64,000 bases of DNA, taken from contig JADJEF010000018.1 of the NCBI GenBank assembly GCA_016702335.1, forward strand, positions 930,001 through 994,000, given 5' to 3'. This stretch comes from Rhodocyclaceae bacterium (lineage in GTDB: Bacteria > Pseudomonadota > Gammaproteobacteria > Burkholderiales > Rhodocyclaceae). The notes below the pieces were generated by a model. It saw only the letters and a list, made by a program, of their open reading frames with translations. It had not been told where the DNA came from and did no database searches. The position numbers and the translations under genes were made by a program. Positions 8,341 through 16,870 of this stretch are shown here, piece after piece. Numbering within the stretch: position 1 is the first letter of the stretch; the number at the start of each line of letters is the position of its first letter.

Positions 8341-8724
8341 TCAGGCCCCCTGCTTCTTCTTGTAATCAGCCACGGCCGCCTTGATCGCATCCTCCGCCAG
8401 AATTGAGCAGTGGATCTTCACCGGCGGCAGGGCCAGCTCTTCGGCAATGGCCGTGTTCTTGATCTCGAGCGCCTGATCCAGCGTTTTGCCCTTGACCCAT
8501 TCGGTCACCAGCGACGACGACGCAATGGCCGAACCACACCCGTAGGTCTTGAATTTGGCGTCTTCAATCACGCCGTTCTTGCCCACCTTGAGCTGCAGCT
8601 TCATGACGTCGCCGCAGGCCGGTGCGCCGACCATGCCAGTGGCAATGCCCTCATCGTCCTTGGCAAAGGAACCGACGTTGCGCGGGTTTTCGTAGTGATC
8701 GAGTACTTTTTCGCTATAAGCCAT
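8341..8724 (-). CDS. iscU: Fe-S cluster scaffold protein IscU
   Basis: 127 residues, the usual length. IscU is the scaffold on which IscS-derived sulfur and iron form a [2Fe-2S] cluster. Cluster ligands appear in VGAPACGDVMKLQL (Cys about 37), KTYGCGSAIASSS (Cys about 63) and KIHCSILAEDAI (Cys about 106). The HscA-recognition motif LPPVK precedes the last cysteine. Starts with the family-typical MAYSEKVLDHYENPRNVGSF. Lies 24 bases after iscS. Confidence 0.97.
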   Translation of the reverse strand: MAYSEKVLDHYENPRNVGSFAKDDEGIATGMVGAPACGDVMKLQLKVGKNGVIEDAKFKTYGCGSAIASSSLVTEWVKGKTLDQALEIKNTAIAEELALPPVKIHCSILAEDAIKAAVADYKKKQGA

Positions 8725-8748
8725 GATAGTTCTCCTCGTTTCCGTACT

Positions 8749-9969
8749 TCAGTGCGCTGCCCATTGGACAGAGTTCAAATCGATACCTTCCTGATGCATC
8801 TCCCACAGGGGCGAGAGCTCGCGTAGCTTGCCCAGCTTTTCATGCAGCAGCTTGATGGCAAAATCGATTTCCGCCTCGGTCGTAAATCGGCCCAGCGTGA
8901 AACGGATGGAGCTGTGCGCCAGTTCGTCCGAGCGCCCCAACGCGCGCAGCACATACGAGGGCTCAAGCGAGGCTGAGGTGCAGGCCGAGCCGCTGGACAC
9001 AGCCAGTCCCTTGATCGCCATGATCAAGGACTCCCCTTCGACAAAATTGAAACTGACGTTGAGGTTGTGCGGCACACGCTGCTCCATGTCGCCGTTGACA
9101 TAGGTTTCATCAATTTCGAGCAAGCCTTTGAGCAAGCGGTCGCGCAGGCGGCGGATGCGCTCGTTCTCGGTGGCCATCTCTTCGCGCGCCAGCCGGAACG
9201 ATTCGCCCATGCCGATGATCTGGTGTGTTGCCAGCGTACCCGAGCGCAACCCGCGCTCGTGGCCACCACCGTGCATCTGTGCTTCGAGGCGAATGCGCGG
9301 CTTGCGGCGCACATACAAGGCGCCGATCCCCTTAGGGCCATAGGTTTTGTGAGCACAGAAGGACATCAGGTCCACCTTTAGCTCCGCCAGATTGATCGGA
9401 ATTTTGCCCGTAGCCTGCGCCGCATCCACATGAAAAATTACACCTTTCTCGCGGCAGATTTCACCAATCTGGGCAATCGGCTGAATGACACCGATTTCGT
9501 TATTGACCGCCATTACCGAGGCAACAACGGTGTCAGGACGAAGGGCGGCGGTGAATTGCTCTACCGTGATCAGACCATTGGCGTCAGGCTGCAGGTAGGT
9601 CGCTTCAAAGCCTTGCCGTTCGAGCTCCTTCACCGTATCGAGCACCGCCTTGTGCTCGGTGGCCACGGTAATGATGTGCTTACCCTTGGTGCCGGCATAA
9701 AAATGCGCCGCACCCTTGATGGCGAGGTTGTTCGATTCGGTAGCACCCGAGGTCCAGATGATGTCCTTGGCATCGGCACCCACCAGTAAGGCCACCTGCT
9801 CGCGCGCCTCTTCAACGGCCGCCTCAGCCTCCCAGCCAAACGGGTGCGAGCGGGATGCGGGGTTACCGAAATGCTCGGTCAGCCAGGGAATCATCTTTGC
9901 CGCGACGCGTGGATCCACCGGCGTGGTCGCCGAGTAGTCGAGGTAAATGGGGTAGTTGTTTGCAGACAT
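8749..9969 (-). CDS. iscS: Cysteine desulfurase IscS
   Basis: 406 residues, a PLP enzyme that converts cysteine to alanine and a persulfide used for Fe-S assembly and tRNA thiolation. The N-terminus PIYLDYSATTPVDPRVA, the PLP-stacking and lysine region SFCAHKTYGPKGIGALYVRRKPRIRLEAQ (active lysine about residue 207) and the flexible loop SSGSACTSASLEPSYVLRALG with the persulfide cysteine at about residue 330 are present. Group I IscS length. Encoded just upstream of iscU, as in most proteobacteria. Confidence 0.97.
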   Translation of the reverse strand: MSANNYPIYLDYSATTPVDPRVAAKMIPWLTEHFGNPASRSHPFGWEAEAAVEEAREQVALLVGADAKDIIWTSGATESNNLAIKGAAHFYAGTKGKHIITVATEHKAVLDTVKELERQGFEATYLQPDANGLITVEQFTAALRPDTVVASVMAVNNEIGVIQPIAQIGEICREKGVIFHVDAAQATGKIPINLAELKVDLMSFCAHKTYGPKGIGALYVRRKPRIRLEAQMHGGGHERGLRSGTLATHQIIGMGESFRLAREEMATENERIRRLRDRLLKGLLEIDETYVNGDMEQRVPHNLNVSFNFVEGESLIMAIKGLAVSSGSACTSASLEPSYVLRALGRSDELAHSSIRFTLGRFTTEAEIDFAIKLLHEKLGKLRELSPLWEMHQEGIDLNSVQWAAH

Positions 9970-10004
9970 TCCTGTTGCTCCTGTATTTCGCTTGGGTGTT
10001 TCTG

Positions 10005-11165
10005 TTACGCGCTGACGGCACGCAGGGCTTTGAGATCGCCGAGTGTGGCTGCCAGCGCAGCAAGAAAATCGTGAATCTGTTGGCTGGTGTTGCTGGCACC
10101 GAGGCTGACCCGTACAGCGCCGCGCGCCAGTTCAGGTACCACCGCCATGGCCTGCAAGACCCGCGATATCTCCGGATTGGCGCTTGAGCACGCCGCACCG
10201 CTGGCCACAGCAAAGCCGGCGCGGTCGAGCTTGCCGACCAAGGTTTCGCCATCAACCCCCGCCACTGCAAAGTAGCTGGTGTTGGGCAAACGCTCGGCAC
10301 CCGCGCCAAAAATGCTTGCCCCCAGTGCGCCCAGGCCAATTTCGAGTGTGGCCTGCAACGCGCTCAGGTGCCGGGAAACAAGGTCCAGACTCGCCACGGC
10401 CCGCTCAGCGGCCACACCAAAGCCGACAATTGCTGCCACATTCTCCGTACCGGAACGCAGGCCACGCTCGTGTCCGCCGCCGGCTATCAGCGGCGCCAGC
10501 TCAACACGCTTGTCGAGAACGAGCGCCCCCGCGCCTTTCGGCCCACCAATCTTGTGCGCCGACACGGTTAACGCATGCAGCCCCGCCGCATTCAGCTGCC
10601 TGAAGTTCACCGGTATTTTGCCAAACGCCTGCACGGCATCGCTGTGGCACCACACATCGGTGCCCTTGACGCCGTCGAGCAACGGTATCAGATCCTGCAC
10701 AACGCCTGTTTCGTTGTTGGCCATCATGACCGAAAGGAGATTGGGCGTGTCGGTTGGCGACGACGTCCGCAAGTCGGCGCTGGCGACACGGCACTTTGCA
10801 TCGACCAGCAACTCACGCAGGCGCCAGCCGGTCTTTGCCAGTTGCCGGGCCGGCTCACGCACGCAGGGATGCTCGATCGCCGAGATCGCGACCAGCCCTG
10901 GCTTGCGGCACGCCGCAGCGCCTTTCAGAAAGAGATTGTTGGCTTCCGACCCGCCACTGGTAAAGATCACCTCCGTCGGGTGCGCGCCCAAGGCACAGGC
11001 TACGCGCTGGCGGGCGTCATCGATGGCCCGCCGCGCCGCGCGGCCATACTCGTGCCGACTCGACGCATTGCCGTACTGCTCGCGCAGGTAGGGCAGCATG
11101 GCCTCGAGCGCGCCCTCATCGAGGGGCGTCGTGGCATTGTGGTCGAGATACACCGGCGCAAACAT
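10005..11165 (-). CDS. Second cysteine desulfurase of the isc operon (IscS/NifS family)
   Basis: 386 residues, an aminotransferase class V protein related to but distinct from the neighbouring IscS. It keeps YLDHNATTPLDEGALEAM at the N-terminus, the cofactor lysine in VSAHKIGGPKGAGAL (about residue 207) and a persulfide cysteine in ASGAACSSANPEISRVL (about residue 325). It is probably active. Placement between iscR and iscS, with short gaps, suggests that it belongs to the isc regulon. Residues 124-132, CRVASADLR, are encoded by element copy 4, replacing a region where relatives have a GRVDPAEVR-like stretch. Whether it feeds IscU or another acceptor cannot be told. Confidence 0.9.
   Translation of the reverse strand: MFAPVYLDHNATTPLDEGALEAMLPYLREQYGNASSRHEYGRAARRAIDDARQRVACALGAHPTEVIFTSGGSEANNLFLKGAAACRKPGLVAISAIEHPCVREPARQLAKTGWRLRELLVDAKCRVASADLRTSSPTDTPNLLSVMMANNETGVVQDLIPLLDGVKGTDVWCHSDAVQAFGKIPVNFRQLNAAGLHALTVSAHKIGGPKGAGALVLDKRVELAPLIAGGGHERGLRSGTENVAAIVGFGVAAERAVASLDLVSRHLSALQATLEIGLGALGASIFGAGAERLPNTSYFAVAGVDGETLVGKLDRAGFAVASGAACSSANPEISRVLQAMAVVPELARGAVRVSLGASNTSQQIHDFLAALAATLGDLKALRAVSA
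10769..10795 (+). repeat. Interspersed 27-base element, copy 4 (inside cysteine desulfurase 2)
   Basis: Matches 25 of 27 consensus positions, differing near the end (GGCACT instead of GGCGAT); tetranucleotide CGAC. The gene reads it antisense as CRVASADLR. The divergence from consensus may reflect selection on the protein. Confidence 0.8.
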
Positions 11166-11174
11166 GGGGTCGTG

Positions 11175-11651
11175 TCAGGCGGCAAGCGTCGAGGTTGAGC
11201 TGAGCGGCCGCTGGCCACGATGATCGTGCATCGTGACCGTACGGTCGTGTTGCTGGCGGACCAGTTCTTCGAGCGAAACAGCGCTCAAATATTCCAGCAT
11301 CTTGATGTTGAGATTGGTCCACAAATTGTGGGTCATGCACTCTTTTTCATCCTGACCACAGTTACCCAGGCCCCCGCACTGGGTGGCATCGAGTGTTTCG
11401 TCGACCGCATTGATAATGTCGGCCACCGAAATCGCTGCCTGCGCTTTGGCCAGGCGATAGCCACCACCGGGCCCGCGTACGCTCGACACCAAGGCATGCC
11501 GGCGCAGCTTGCCAAACAACTGCTCAAGGTAAGACAGGGAAATGTTTTGCCGCTCGCTGATGCCCGCGAGGGTCACCGGCCCCGCGTGTTCACGCATCGC
11601 CAGATCTATCATCGCGGTTACCGCAAAGCGGCCTTTCGTAGTCAATCTCAT
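11175..11651 (-). CDS. iscR: Fe-S-responsive Rrf2-family regulator IscR
   Basis: 158 residues. IscR holds a [2Fe-2S] cluster and, when loaded, represses the isc operon; the apo form binds other sites. The winged-helix domain starts MRLTTKGRFAVTAMIDLA and includes ISERQNISLSYLEQLFGKLRRHALVSSVRGPGGGYRLA. The three cluster cysteines are in ATQCGGLGNCGQDEKECMTH (about residues 92-104), followed by LWTNLN. It ends ten bases before the second desulfurase. The C-terminal tail is longer than a minimal IscR by some residues. Confidence 0.96.
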   Translation of the reverse strand: MRLTTKGRFAVTAMIDLAMREHAGPVTLAGISERQNISLSYLEQLFGKLRRHALVSSVRGPGGGYRLAKAQAAISVADIINAVDETLDATQCGGLGNCGQDEKECMTHNLWTNLNIKMLEYLSAVSLEELVRQQHDRTVTMHDHRGQRPLSSTSTLAA

Positions 11652-11708
11652 GGTCGTCTCCGCACAGTTCGTTGATCTTTGATTCCCGGGATCGACGCGT
11701 GATGCGCG

Positions 11709-11759
11709 TTAATCCCGAGTAATGTAGTCAACTTTAAATAACCTTAGTGTTTTAGTCAA
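11709..11759 (-). promoter_or_regulatory. Probable iscR promoter with IscR type-1-like binding site
   Basis: Read on the minus strand, TTGACT (11754-11759) is followed 17 bases later by TAAAGT, a plausible sigma-70 pair. Just downstream lies GTTGACTACATTACTCGGG (the complement of about 11714-11732), which resembles the type 1 IscR site containing TTGACT and a CGGG core. Both sit between the cysE stop and iscR. Autorepression of the isc operon by holo-IscR is therefore likely. The assignment is by eye, not by a matrix score. Confidence 0.65.
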
Positions 11760-12504
11760 CTATCCGTGAGAGGTATTTCGGATCAAACGTGTCGGCGGTG
11801 GCGACATCGTCTTCCAGGTTGACCCCGGCACGCTCGACGCACTGCATCAGGGCCTGCAGACGCCGGTCGGTCTCAACCGCGTGATCGAGCAGGCCGTGAA
11901 TCGCTCGCGCCACCGGGTCGTCATCCGCCTGCGTAACGGCGTAGGCCGAAAAACCCAGCTTCTCGGCCTGCTGCTCGCGCGCCACGTCACGCTCGGCTTC
12001 AATAATGCGAGCGGGGATGCCCACTGCGGTCGCCCCCGCCGGCACATCGCGCACTACCACCGCATTCGAGCCCACCTTGGCCCCGGGATGCAGGGTGATC
12101 GGCCCGAGCACTTTGGCCCCGGCACCAATCACCACGCCCTGCATCAGTGTCGGATGGCGCTTGCCTTTGTTCCACGAAGTGCCGCCCAGAGTGACGCCGT
12201 GGTAGAGCGTGCAGTCGTCTTCGATCACGGCGGTTTCTCCAATCACGACGCCCATGCCGTGATCAATGAACACCCGCCGGCCAATAGTGGCGCCCGGATG
12301 AATCTCTATGCCGGTGAGCCAGCGCGTCAGGTGCGATACGAAGCGTCCCAGCCAGCGCAAGCCACTGTTCCACAATGCATGCGCCAGACGATGCAGCGTC
12401 AGCGCATGGAAACCCGGGTAACAGGTGATGACCTCCCACGTCGAGCGGGCGGCCGGATCGCGCTCAAATACGCAGGAAATGTCTTCACGCAAACGCTGGA
12501 ACAT
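11752..12504 (-). CDS. cysE: Serine O-acetyltransferase
   Basis: 250 residues. CysE transfers acetyl from acetyl-CoA to serine to make O-acetylserine, the precursor for cysteine and thus the substrate of the downstream desulfurases. The N-terminal helical part has MFQRLREDISCVFERDPAARS, then the left-handed beta-helix with hexapeptide repeats from GIEIHPGATIGRRVFIDHGMGVVIGETAVIEDDCTLYHGVTLGG. The catalytic His/Asp surroundings HGMGVVIGE are kept. It lies directly upstream of iscR on the same strand; its stop overlaps the iscR -35 box. Confidence 0.96.
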   Translation of the reverse strand: MFQRLREDISCVFERDPAARSTWEVITCYPGFHALTLHRLAHALWNSGLRWLGRFVSHLTRWLTGIEIHPGATIGRRVFIDHGMGVVIGETAVIEDDCTLYHGVTLGGTSWNKGKRHPTLMQGVVIGAGAKVLGPITLHPGAKVGSNAVVVRDVPAGATAVGIPARIIEAERDVAREQQAEKLGFSAYAVTQADDDPVARAIHGLLDHAVETDRRLQALMQCVERAGVNLEDDVATADTFDPKYLSRIVD

Positions 12505-12565
12505 GATGTCTCGCCAAAAATAGCAGTGTTAATTAAATGGTTAAATTTCCGACTATTTTAGTGTG

Positions 12566-13336
12566 CTATTTGAACGGTTTTTCCACGGCGCTCAGCAGTC
12601 CGCGAAAAATGGCCACTTCTTCGCGCTCCAGTCGTGCCCTCGCCGCCGCGCGCCGCATGCGCACCATGAAGCGCTTGGGGTTTGCAGGATCGAGAAATTC
12701 ACTCTCCACCGCCACCTGTTGCAGATGCGCCAGCAATCGCTCCACGTCCTCGTGCGTCGCTATTTCGCCCGCATCGGGTACCGCCGGAGGCGCTCCGGGG
12801 GCGGCAACAGCCAACCTCAACTCGTAGCACATCAACTGTACCGCCGAGGCCACATTCAACGAAGAAAACTCTGGATTCGCGGGAATCATGGCCCATCGGC
12901 TACAGAGCGAGAGTTCCTCGTTCGACAGACCCGCACTTTCATTGCCGAATACCAGCGCCACTTCGGCATCGGGGTCGCCAAGCGTGAGCGCCATCTCGCC
13001 GGCCGCTTCACGCGCCCACAAGGGTGCCACGGCCAACTCGCGCCGGCGCGCCGTCAGAGCCACCGCGTGCCGCGTGCCCGCCAGCGCCTCCGATAAGCTC
13101 TCCACAATCTGCGCGTTGTCCAACACATCGGTTGCGCCGGCAGCCAGTGCAATGGCCTGTTCCTCCGGCCGGTGGCGCGGGCGCACCAATACCAGCCGGG
13201 AAAATCCCATGGTTTTGAGTGCGCGGGCGGCAGAACCAATGTTGCCCGGATGACTGGTCTGACAAAGCACAATGCGCACCCGGGAAAAGGCAGTACGGGA
13301 AGTCGGCGCTGGTGAGACGGCGATAGGCGTGTTCAT
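12566..13336 (-). CDS. trmJ: tRNA (cytidine/uridine-2'-O-)-methyltransferase TrmJ
   Basis: 256 residues of the SpoU/SPOUT family, which 2'-O-methylates position 32 of tRNA with S-adenosylmethionine. Motif 1 is SHPGNIGSAARALKTMGFSRLVLVRPR (about residues 29-55), motif 2 VALVFGNESAGLSNEEL (about 145-160), and motif 3 IPANPEFSSLNVASAVQLMCYEL forms the knot. The N-terminus MNTPIAVSPAPTSRTAF is longer than in usual TrmJ; residues 5-13 come from element copy 5. A start further downstream is not obvious, so the element seems to be translated. The trmJ-iscR neighbourhood with divergent suhB is shared with enterobacteria. Confidence 0.93.
   Translation of the reverse strand: MNTPIAVSPAPTSRTAFSRVRIVLCQTSHPGNIGSAARALKTMGFSRLVLVRPRHRPEEQAIALAAGATDVLDNAQIVESLSEALAGTRHAVALTARRRELAVAPLWAREAAGEMALTLGDPDAEVALVFGNESAGLSNEELSLCSRWAMIPANPEFSSLNVASAVQLMCYELRLAVAAPGAPPAVPDAGEIATHEDVERLLAHLQQVAVESEFLDPANPKRFMVRMRRAAARARLEREEVAIFRGLLSAVEKPFK
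13298..13324 (+). repeat. Interspersed 27-base element, copy 5 (N-terminus of trmJ)
   Basis: 26 of 27 consensus positions (GG instead of GC at the start), tetranucleotide TGAG. The trmJ gene reads it antisense as IAVSPAPTS in its first 13 codons. It also lies about 75 bases upstream of suhB, within the divergent promoter region. Confidence 0.88.
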
Positions 13337-13400
13337 CCCGTAGAATTCTAGCCCTCGCGCCCGTCACCCCCCTGAACGCGCGCTCGTTCCTTGGAAAATC

Positions 13401-14207
13401 ATGCATCCGATACTTATGTACGCCATCAAGGCTGCCCGTGCGGCCGGAAAAGTCATCAACCGTGCCAGCCTTGACGTCAGCACCCTGAAGGTGAGCGTCA
13501 AGGCCCAAAGCGATTTCGTCACCGACGTCGATCGCGCGGCTGAAACGGCCATTCTCGACGTGATTCGCGATGCCTACCCCGACCACGGCATCCTCGCCGA
13601 AGAGTCCGGCACCGCCGGCAGCAATCCCGATTCCGACTACCAGTGGATTATCGATCCGCTCGATGGCACCACCAATTTCATTCATGGCGTGCCGCAATAC
13701 GCCATTTCGATCGGCTTGGCGCACAAGGGCGTGATGCAGCACGCGGTCGTCTATGACCTCAATCGCAACGAGCTATTCACCGCCAGCAAAGGCGGTGGCG
13801 CGTTTCTCAATGAAAAGCGCATTCGCGTGAGCAAGCGCGCCAAGCTGAACGAAGCCCTGCTCGGCACGGGCTTCCCCTACCGGATGTTCGATCATGTCGA
13901 TACCTATCTGGCCATCTTCAAGGATCTGGCGCAAAAGACCGCCGGCATGCGCCGCCCCGGTGCCGCCGCGCTCGATCTGGCCTGGGTCGCCTGCGGACGC
14001 TTTGATGGCTTCTGGGAACTGGGTCTTTCACCCTGGGATATCGCCGGCGGCTCCCTGCTGATTACCGAGGCGGGCGGCCTGGTCGGTGACCTGACCGGCG
14101 AGCAGAACTATATGGAAACCGGCAACGTCATCGGGGGTAACCCCAAGATTTTTGCCCAGCTGATCCAGACGGTCGGGCCGCATCTGACGGCGAAGCTGCC
14201 TGCCTGA
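13401..14207 (+). CDS. suhB: Inositol-1-monophosphatase family protein SuhB
   Basis: 268 residues. The family hydrolyses inositol phosphates; the E. coli member also acts in Nus-factor antitermination of rRNA operons. Metal-binding motifs are ILAEESG (about residues 66-72), WIIDPLDGTTNFIHGVPQYAISIGL (about 84-107) and SPWDIAGGSLLITEAGG (about 208-225). ATG at 13401 gives the standard N-terminus. A TAGAAT hexamer at 13341-13346 could be a -10 box. The stop is 16 bases before mutS. Confidence 0.95.
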   Translation: MHPILMYAIKAARAAGKVINRASLDVSTLKVSVKAQSDFVTDVDRAAETAILDVIRDAYPDHGILAEESGTAGSNPDSDYQWIIDPLDGTTNFIHGVPQYAISIGLAHKGVMQHAVVYDLNRNELFTASKGGGAFLNEKRIRVSKRAKLNEALLGTGFPYRMFDHVDTYLAIFKDLAQKTAGMRRPGAAALDLAWVACGRFDGFWELGLSPWDIAGGSLLITEAGGLVGDLTGEQNYMETGNVIGGNPKIFAQLIQTVGPHLTAKLPA

Positions 14208-14223
14208 ATTTTCCCAGACCGAC

Positions 14224-16839
14224 GTGACTACCCAGGTTGCCTGCGGCGACGAGGCCGAACTCAGCCGGCACACGCCCGTCATGCAGCAGTGGTTGCGCCT
14301 GAAGGCCAACCACGCCGACAAGCTGTTGTTCTTTCGCCTGGGCGACTTCTATGAGCTGTTCTACGACGATGCTGAAACAGCGTCGCGCGTCATTGACCTG
14401 ACGCTCACCTCGCGCGGGCAGTCGGCGGGCAAGCCCGTTCCGATGGCCGGCATTCCCTACCACGCGGCCGAGGGCTATCTCGCGCGCCTGGTCAAGCAAG
14501 GGATCTCGGTCGCCATCTGCGAGCAGATCGGCGATCCGGCCACCTCGAAAGGCCCGGTCGAGCGAGCCATTGCCCGCATCGTCACCCCCGGCACCGTCAC
14601 CGACGCGAGCCTGCTTGATGACCGGCGCGACAGCCTGCTGCTGGCCATCACCCGTGAACGCAACCAACTCGGCCTGGCGTGGCTGAATCTGGCCAATGGC
14701 GACCTGCGCCTGCTTGAGACGACGAGCGACGCACTGGCGACGCACCTGCAGCGCCTCTCGCCCGCCGAAATACTGATCCCGGACGCGCTGCGCGACGACG
14801 AGACCAGCGGGGCCTTGGCCGGTACCGCCGTGGTGCACACCCTGCCCGACTGGCATTTCGACACCCGCGCCGCCGAGCATGCGCTGGCCGAACATTTCGG
14901 CACCGCCGACCTCGCCGGCTTTGGCATCAACGACATTAGCGGCAACGAAAACCTCGCCCTCGCCGCCGCCGGCGCGCTCTATCGCTATGCCCAAGCCACC
15001 CAGATGCAAACGCTCGGGCACATCACCGGTCTGACGGCGGAACGCGAAAGCCAGTATCTGCGCCTCGATGCGGCGACCCGGCGCAACCTTGAAATCACCG
15101 AAACCTTGCGCGGCGACCCCGCCCCCACCCTGCTCTCGCTGCTGGACACCTGCGCCACCAGCATGGGTGCCCGCTGGCTGCGCCATTGCCTGCATCACCC
15201 CTTGACTGATCGTGCAGTCGCCCGTGCCCGGCACGAAGCCGTCAATGAATTGCTGCGCGGGCATGACGCCTTGTCCCGAGCGCTCTCGGGGCTGGCCGAC
15301 ATCGAGCGCATTGCCAGCCGCATTGCCTTGCGTAATGCCCGCCCCCGTGACCTCTCAGCCCTGCGTGAATCGATCCGCCGCCTGCCTGAGATTGGTTCGC
15401 AAGTCGGCGCTGGCGATACGGCGATTTCGTCGCTATTGCGAACGCTGGCAGCGGCCCTCACTGCCCCACCCGCCTGCCTCTCGGTGCTGGACCAGGCCAT
15501 TGCCCTCGAACCGTCGGCACTGGTGCGCGACGGCAATGTCATTGCCCCCGGCTACAGCGCGGATCTCGATGAACTGCGCGCAATTCAGGACAACTGCGGT
15601 GCCTTCCTGCTCGAACTGGAGGCGCGCGAACGCGAACGCACCGGCATTGCCAGTCTCAAGGTCGAATTCAACAAGGTGCATGGCTTTTACATCGAAGTCA
15701 CGCACGTCCATAGCGAAAAGATTCCGGCCGACTACCAGCGCCGGCAGACGCTCAAAAACGCCGAGCGCTACATCACGCCCGAGCTCAAGGCCTTTGAAGA
15801 CAAGGCGCTGTCGGCCAACGAGCGCGCGCTGGCGCTGGAAAAGCAGCTCTATGAGGAACTGCTCGACGCCCTCGCCCTGCACATTCCGCCGCTGCAACGA
15901 CTGGCCAGAGCGATTGCCGAGCTCGATGGCCTGAACGCCTTCGCCAAGGCGGCGGTTCGCTACGGCTACAGCGCGCCCGAATTCGTCAATGAATCGGTCA
16001 TCGCCATCGAAGACGGACGTCACCCGGTGGTGGAAGCGCAAGTTAGGCAAAGCAATGGCAACTTTATCGCCAACGACACGCGTCTTGCCAGCACGCGCAA
16101 GCTGTTGCTGATCACCGGCCCGAACATGGGCGGAAAATCCACCTACATGCGTCAGGTGGCCCTGATCACCCTGCTCGCCCATTGCGGCAGCTTCGTGCCG
16201 GCGACCCAATGCCGCCTGGGCCCGATCGACGCCATCTACACGCGCATCGGCGCCTCCGATGACCTCGCCTCCGGACGCTCCACCTTCATGGTCGAGATGA
16301 CCGAGGCGGCCGCAATTCTCAACGGCGCGACCAAGAACTCATTGGTACTCATGGACGAGATTGGCCGCGGCACCTCGACCTTCGACGGCGTGGCGCTGGC
16401 CTTTGCCATTGCCCGCCACCTGATCGAGAAGAATCAGGCCTACAGTCTGTTTGCTACGCACTATTTCGAGCTGACACGCATGGCACAGGATTACCCGGTC
16501 TGCGCCAACGTGCATCTCGATGCCGTCGAGCACGGGCACAAGGTGGTTTTTCTGCATGCGGTGGAAGAAGGCCCGGCCTCGCAAAGCTACGGCATTCAGG
16601 TCGCCGCGCTCGCCGGCATGCCCCCCGCCGTGGTGCGCGAGGCGCGCCGACGCCTGAGCGCACTGGAAAACCGGGATGTGGGTACGAGCATGCAGCCCGA
16701 TCTGTTCGCCACCGCGCCACCGCCGCCCGAACCGCCTCACCCGGCGCTCGATGCATTACGCGACCTGAATCCCGACGAACTGAGCCCGCGCGAAGCGCTG
16801 GATCAGCTTTACGCACTGGCCAAGCTGGCAAAAAATTAG
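14224..16839 (+). CDS. mutS: DNA mismatch repair ATPase MutS, carrying an element insertion
   Basis: 871 residues, standard for MutS1, which recognises mismatches and recruits MutL. The mismatch-wedge Phe-x-Glu motif appears in LGDFYELFYDDAE (about residue 40). The ATPase has Walker A in TGPNMGGKSTYMRQ (about 632), the signature ASDDLASGRSTFMVEM, Walker B SLVLMDEIGRGTSTFDG (about 705) and the FATHYFELT switch. GTG at 14224 is the chosen start. Residues 392-401, SQVGAGDTAI, are encoded by element copy 6 and fall in the lever/clamp helical region at a point where relatives vary. The ATPase and mismatch-binding residues are intact, so the protein is probably functional. Confidence 0.97.
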   Translation: MTTQVACGDEAELSRHTPVMQQWLRLKANHADKLLFFRLGDFYELFYDDAETASRVIDLTLTSRGQSAGKPVPMAGIPYHAAEGYLARLVKQGISVAICEQIGDPATSKGPVERAIARIVTPGTVTDASLLDDRRDSLLLAITRERNQLGLAWLNLANGDLRLLETTSDALATHLQRLSPAEILIPDALRDDETSGALAGTAVVHTLPDWHFDTRAAEHALAEHFGTADLAGFGINDISGNENLALAAAGALYRYAQATQMQTLGHITGLTAERESQYLRLDAATRRNLEITETLRGDPAPTLLSLLDTCATSMGARWLRHCLHHPLTDRAVARARHEAVNELLRGHDALSRALSGLADIERIASRIALRNARPRDLSALRESIRRLPEIGSQVGAGDTAISSLLRTLAAALTAPPACLSVLDQAIALEPSALVRDGNVIAPGYSADLDELRAIQDNCGAFLLELEARERERTGIASLKVEFNKVHGFYIEVTHVHSEKIPADYQRRQTLKNAERYITPELKAFEDKALSANERALALEKQLYEELLDALALHIPPLQRLARAIAELDGLNAFAKAAVRYGYSAPEFVNESVIAIEDGRHPVVEAQVRQSNGNFIANDTRLASTRKLLLITGPNMGGKSTYMRQVALITLLAHCGSFVPATQCRLGPIDAIYTRIGASDDLASGRSTFMVEMTEAAAILNGATKNSLVLMDEIGRGTSTFDGVALAFAIARHLIEKNQAYSLFATHYFELTRMAQDYPVCANVHLDAVEHGHKVVFLHAVEEGPASQSYGIQVAALAGMPPAVVREARRRLSALENRDVGTSMQPDLFATAPPPPEPPHPALDALRDLNPDELSPREALDQLYALAKLAKN
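15399..15425 (+). repeat. Interspersed 27-base element, copy 6 (inside mutS)
   Basis: Perfect consensus, tetranucleotide CGAT, read sense and in frame as QVGAGDTAI. The left flank is identical to that of copy 1 for a further ten bases, so the shared block runs 15389-15413. Confidence 0.9.
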
Positions 16840-16870
16840 GCCCGCCTTTTAGATGGGGCGTGTGCGACGA

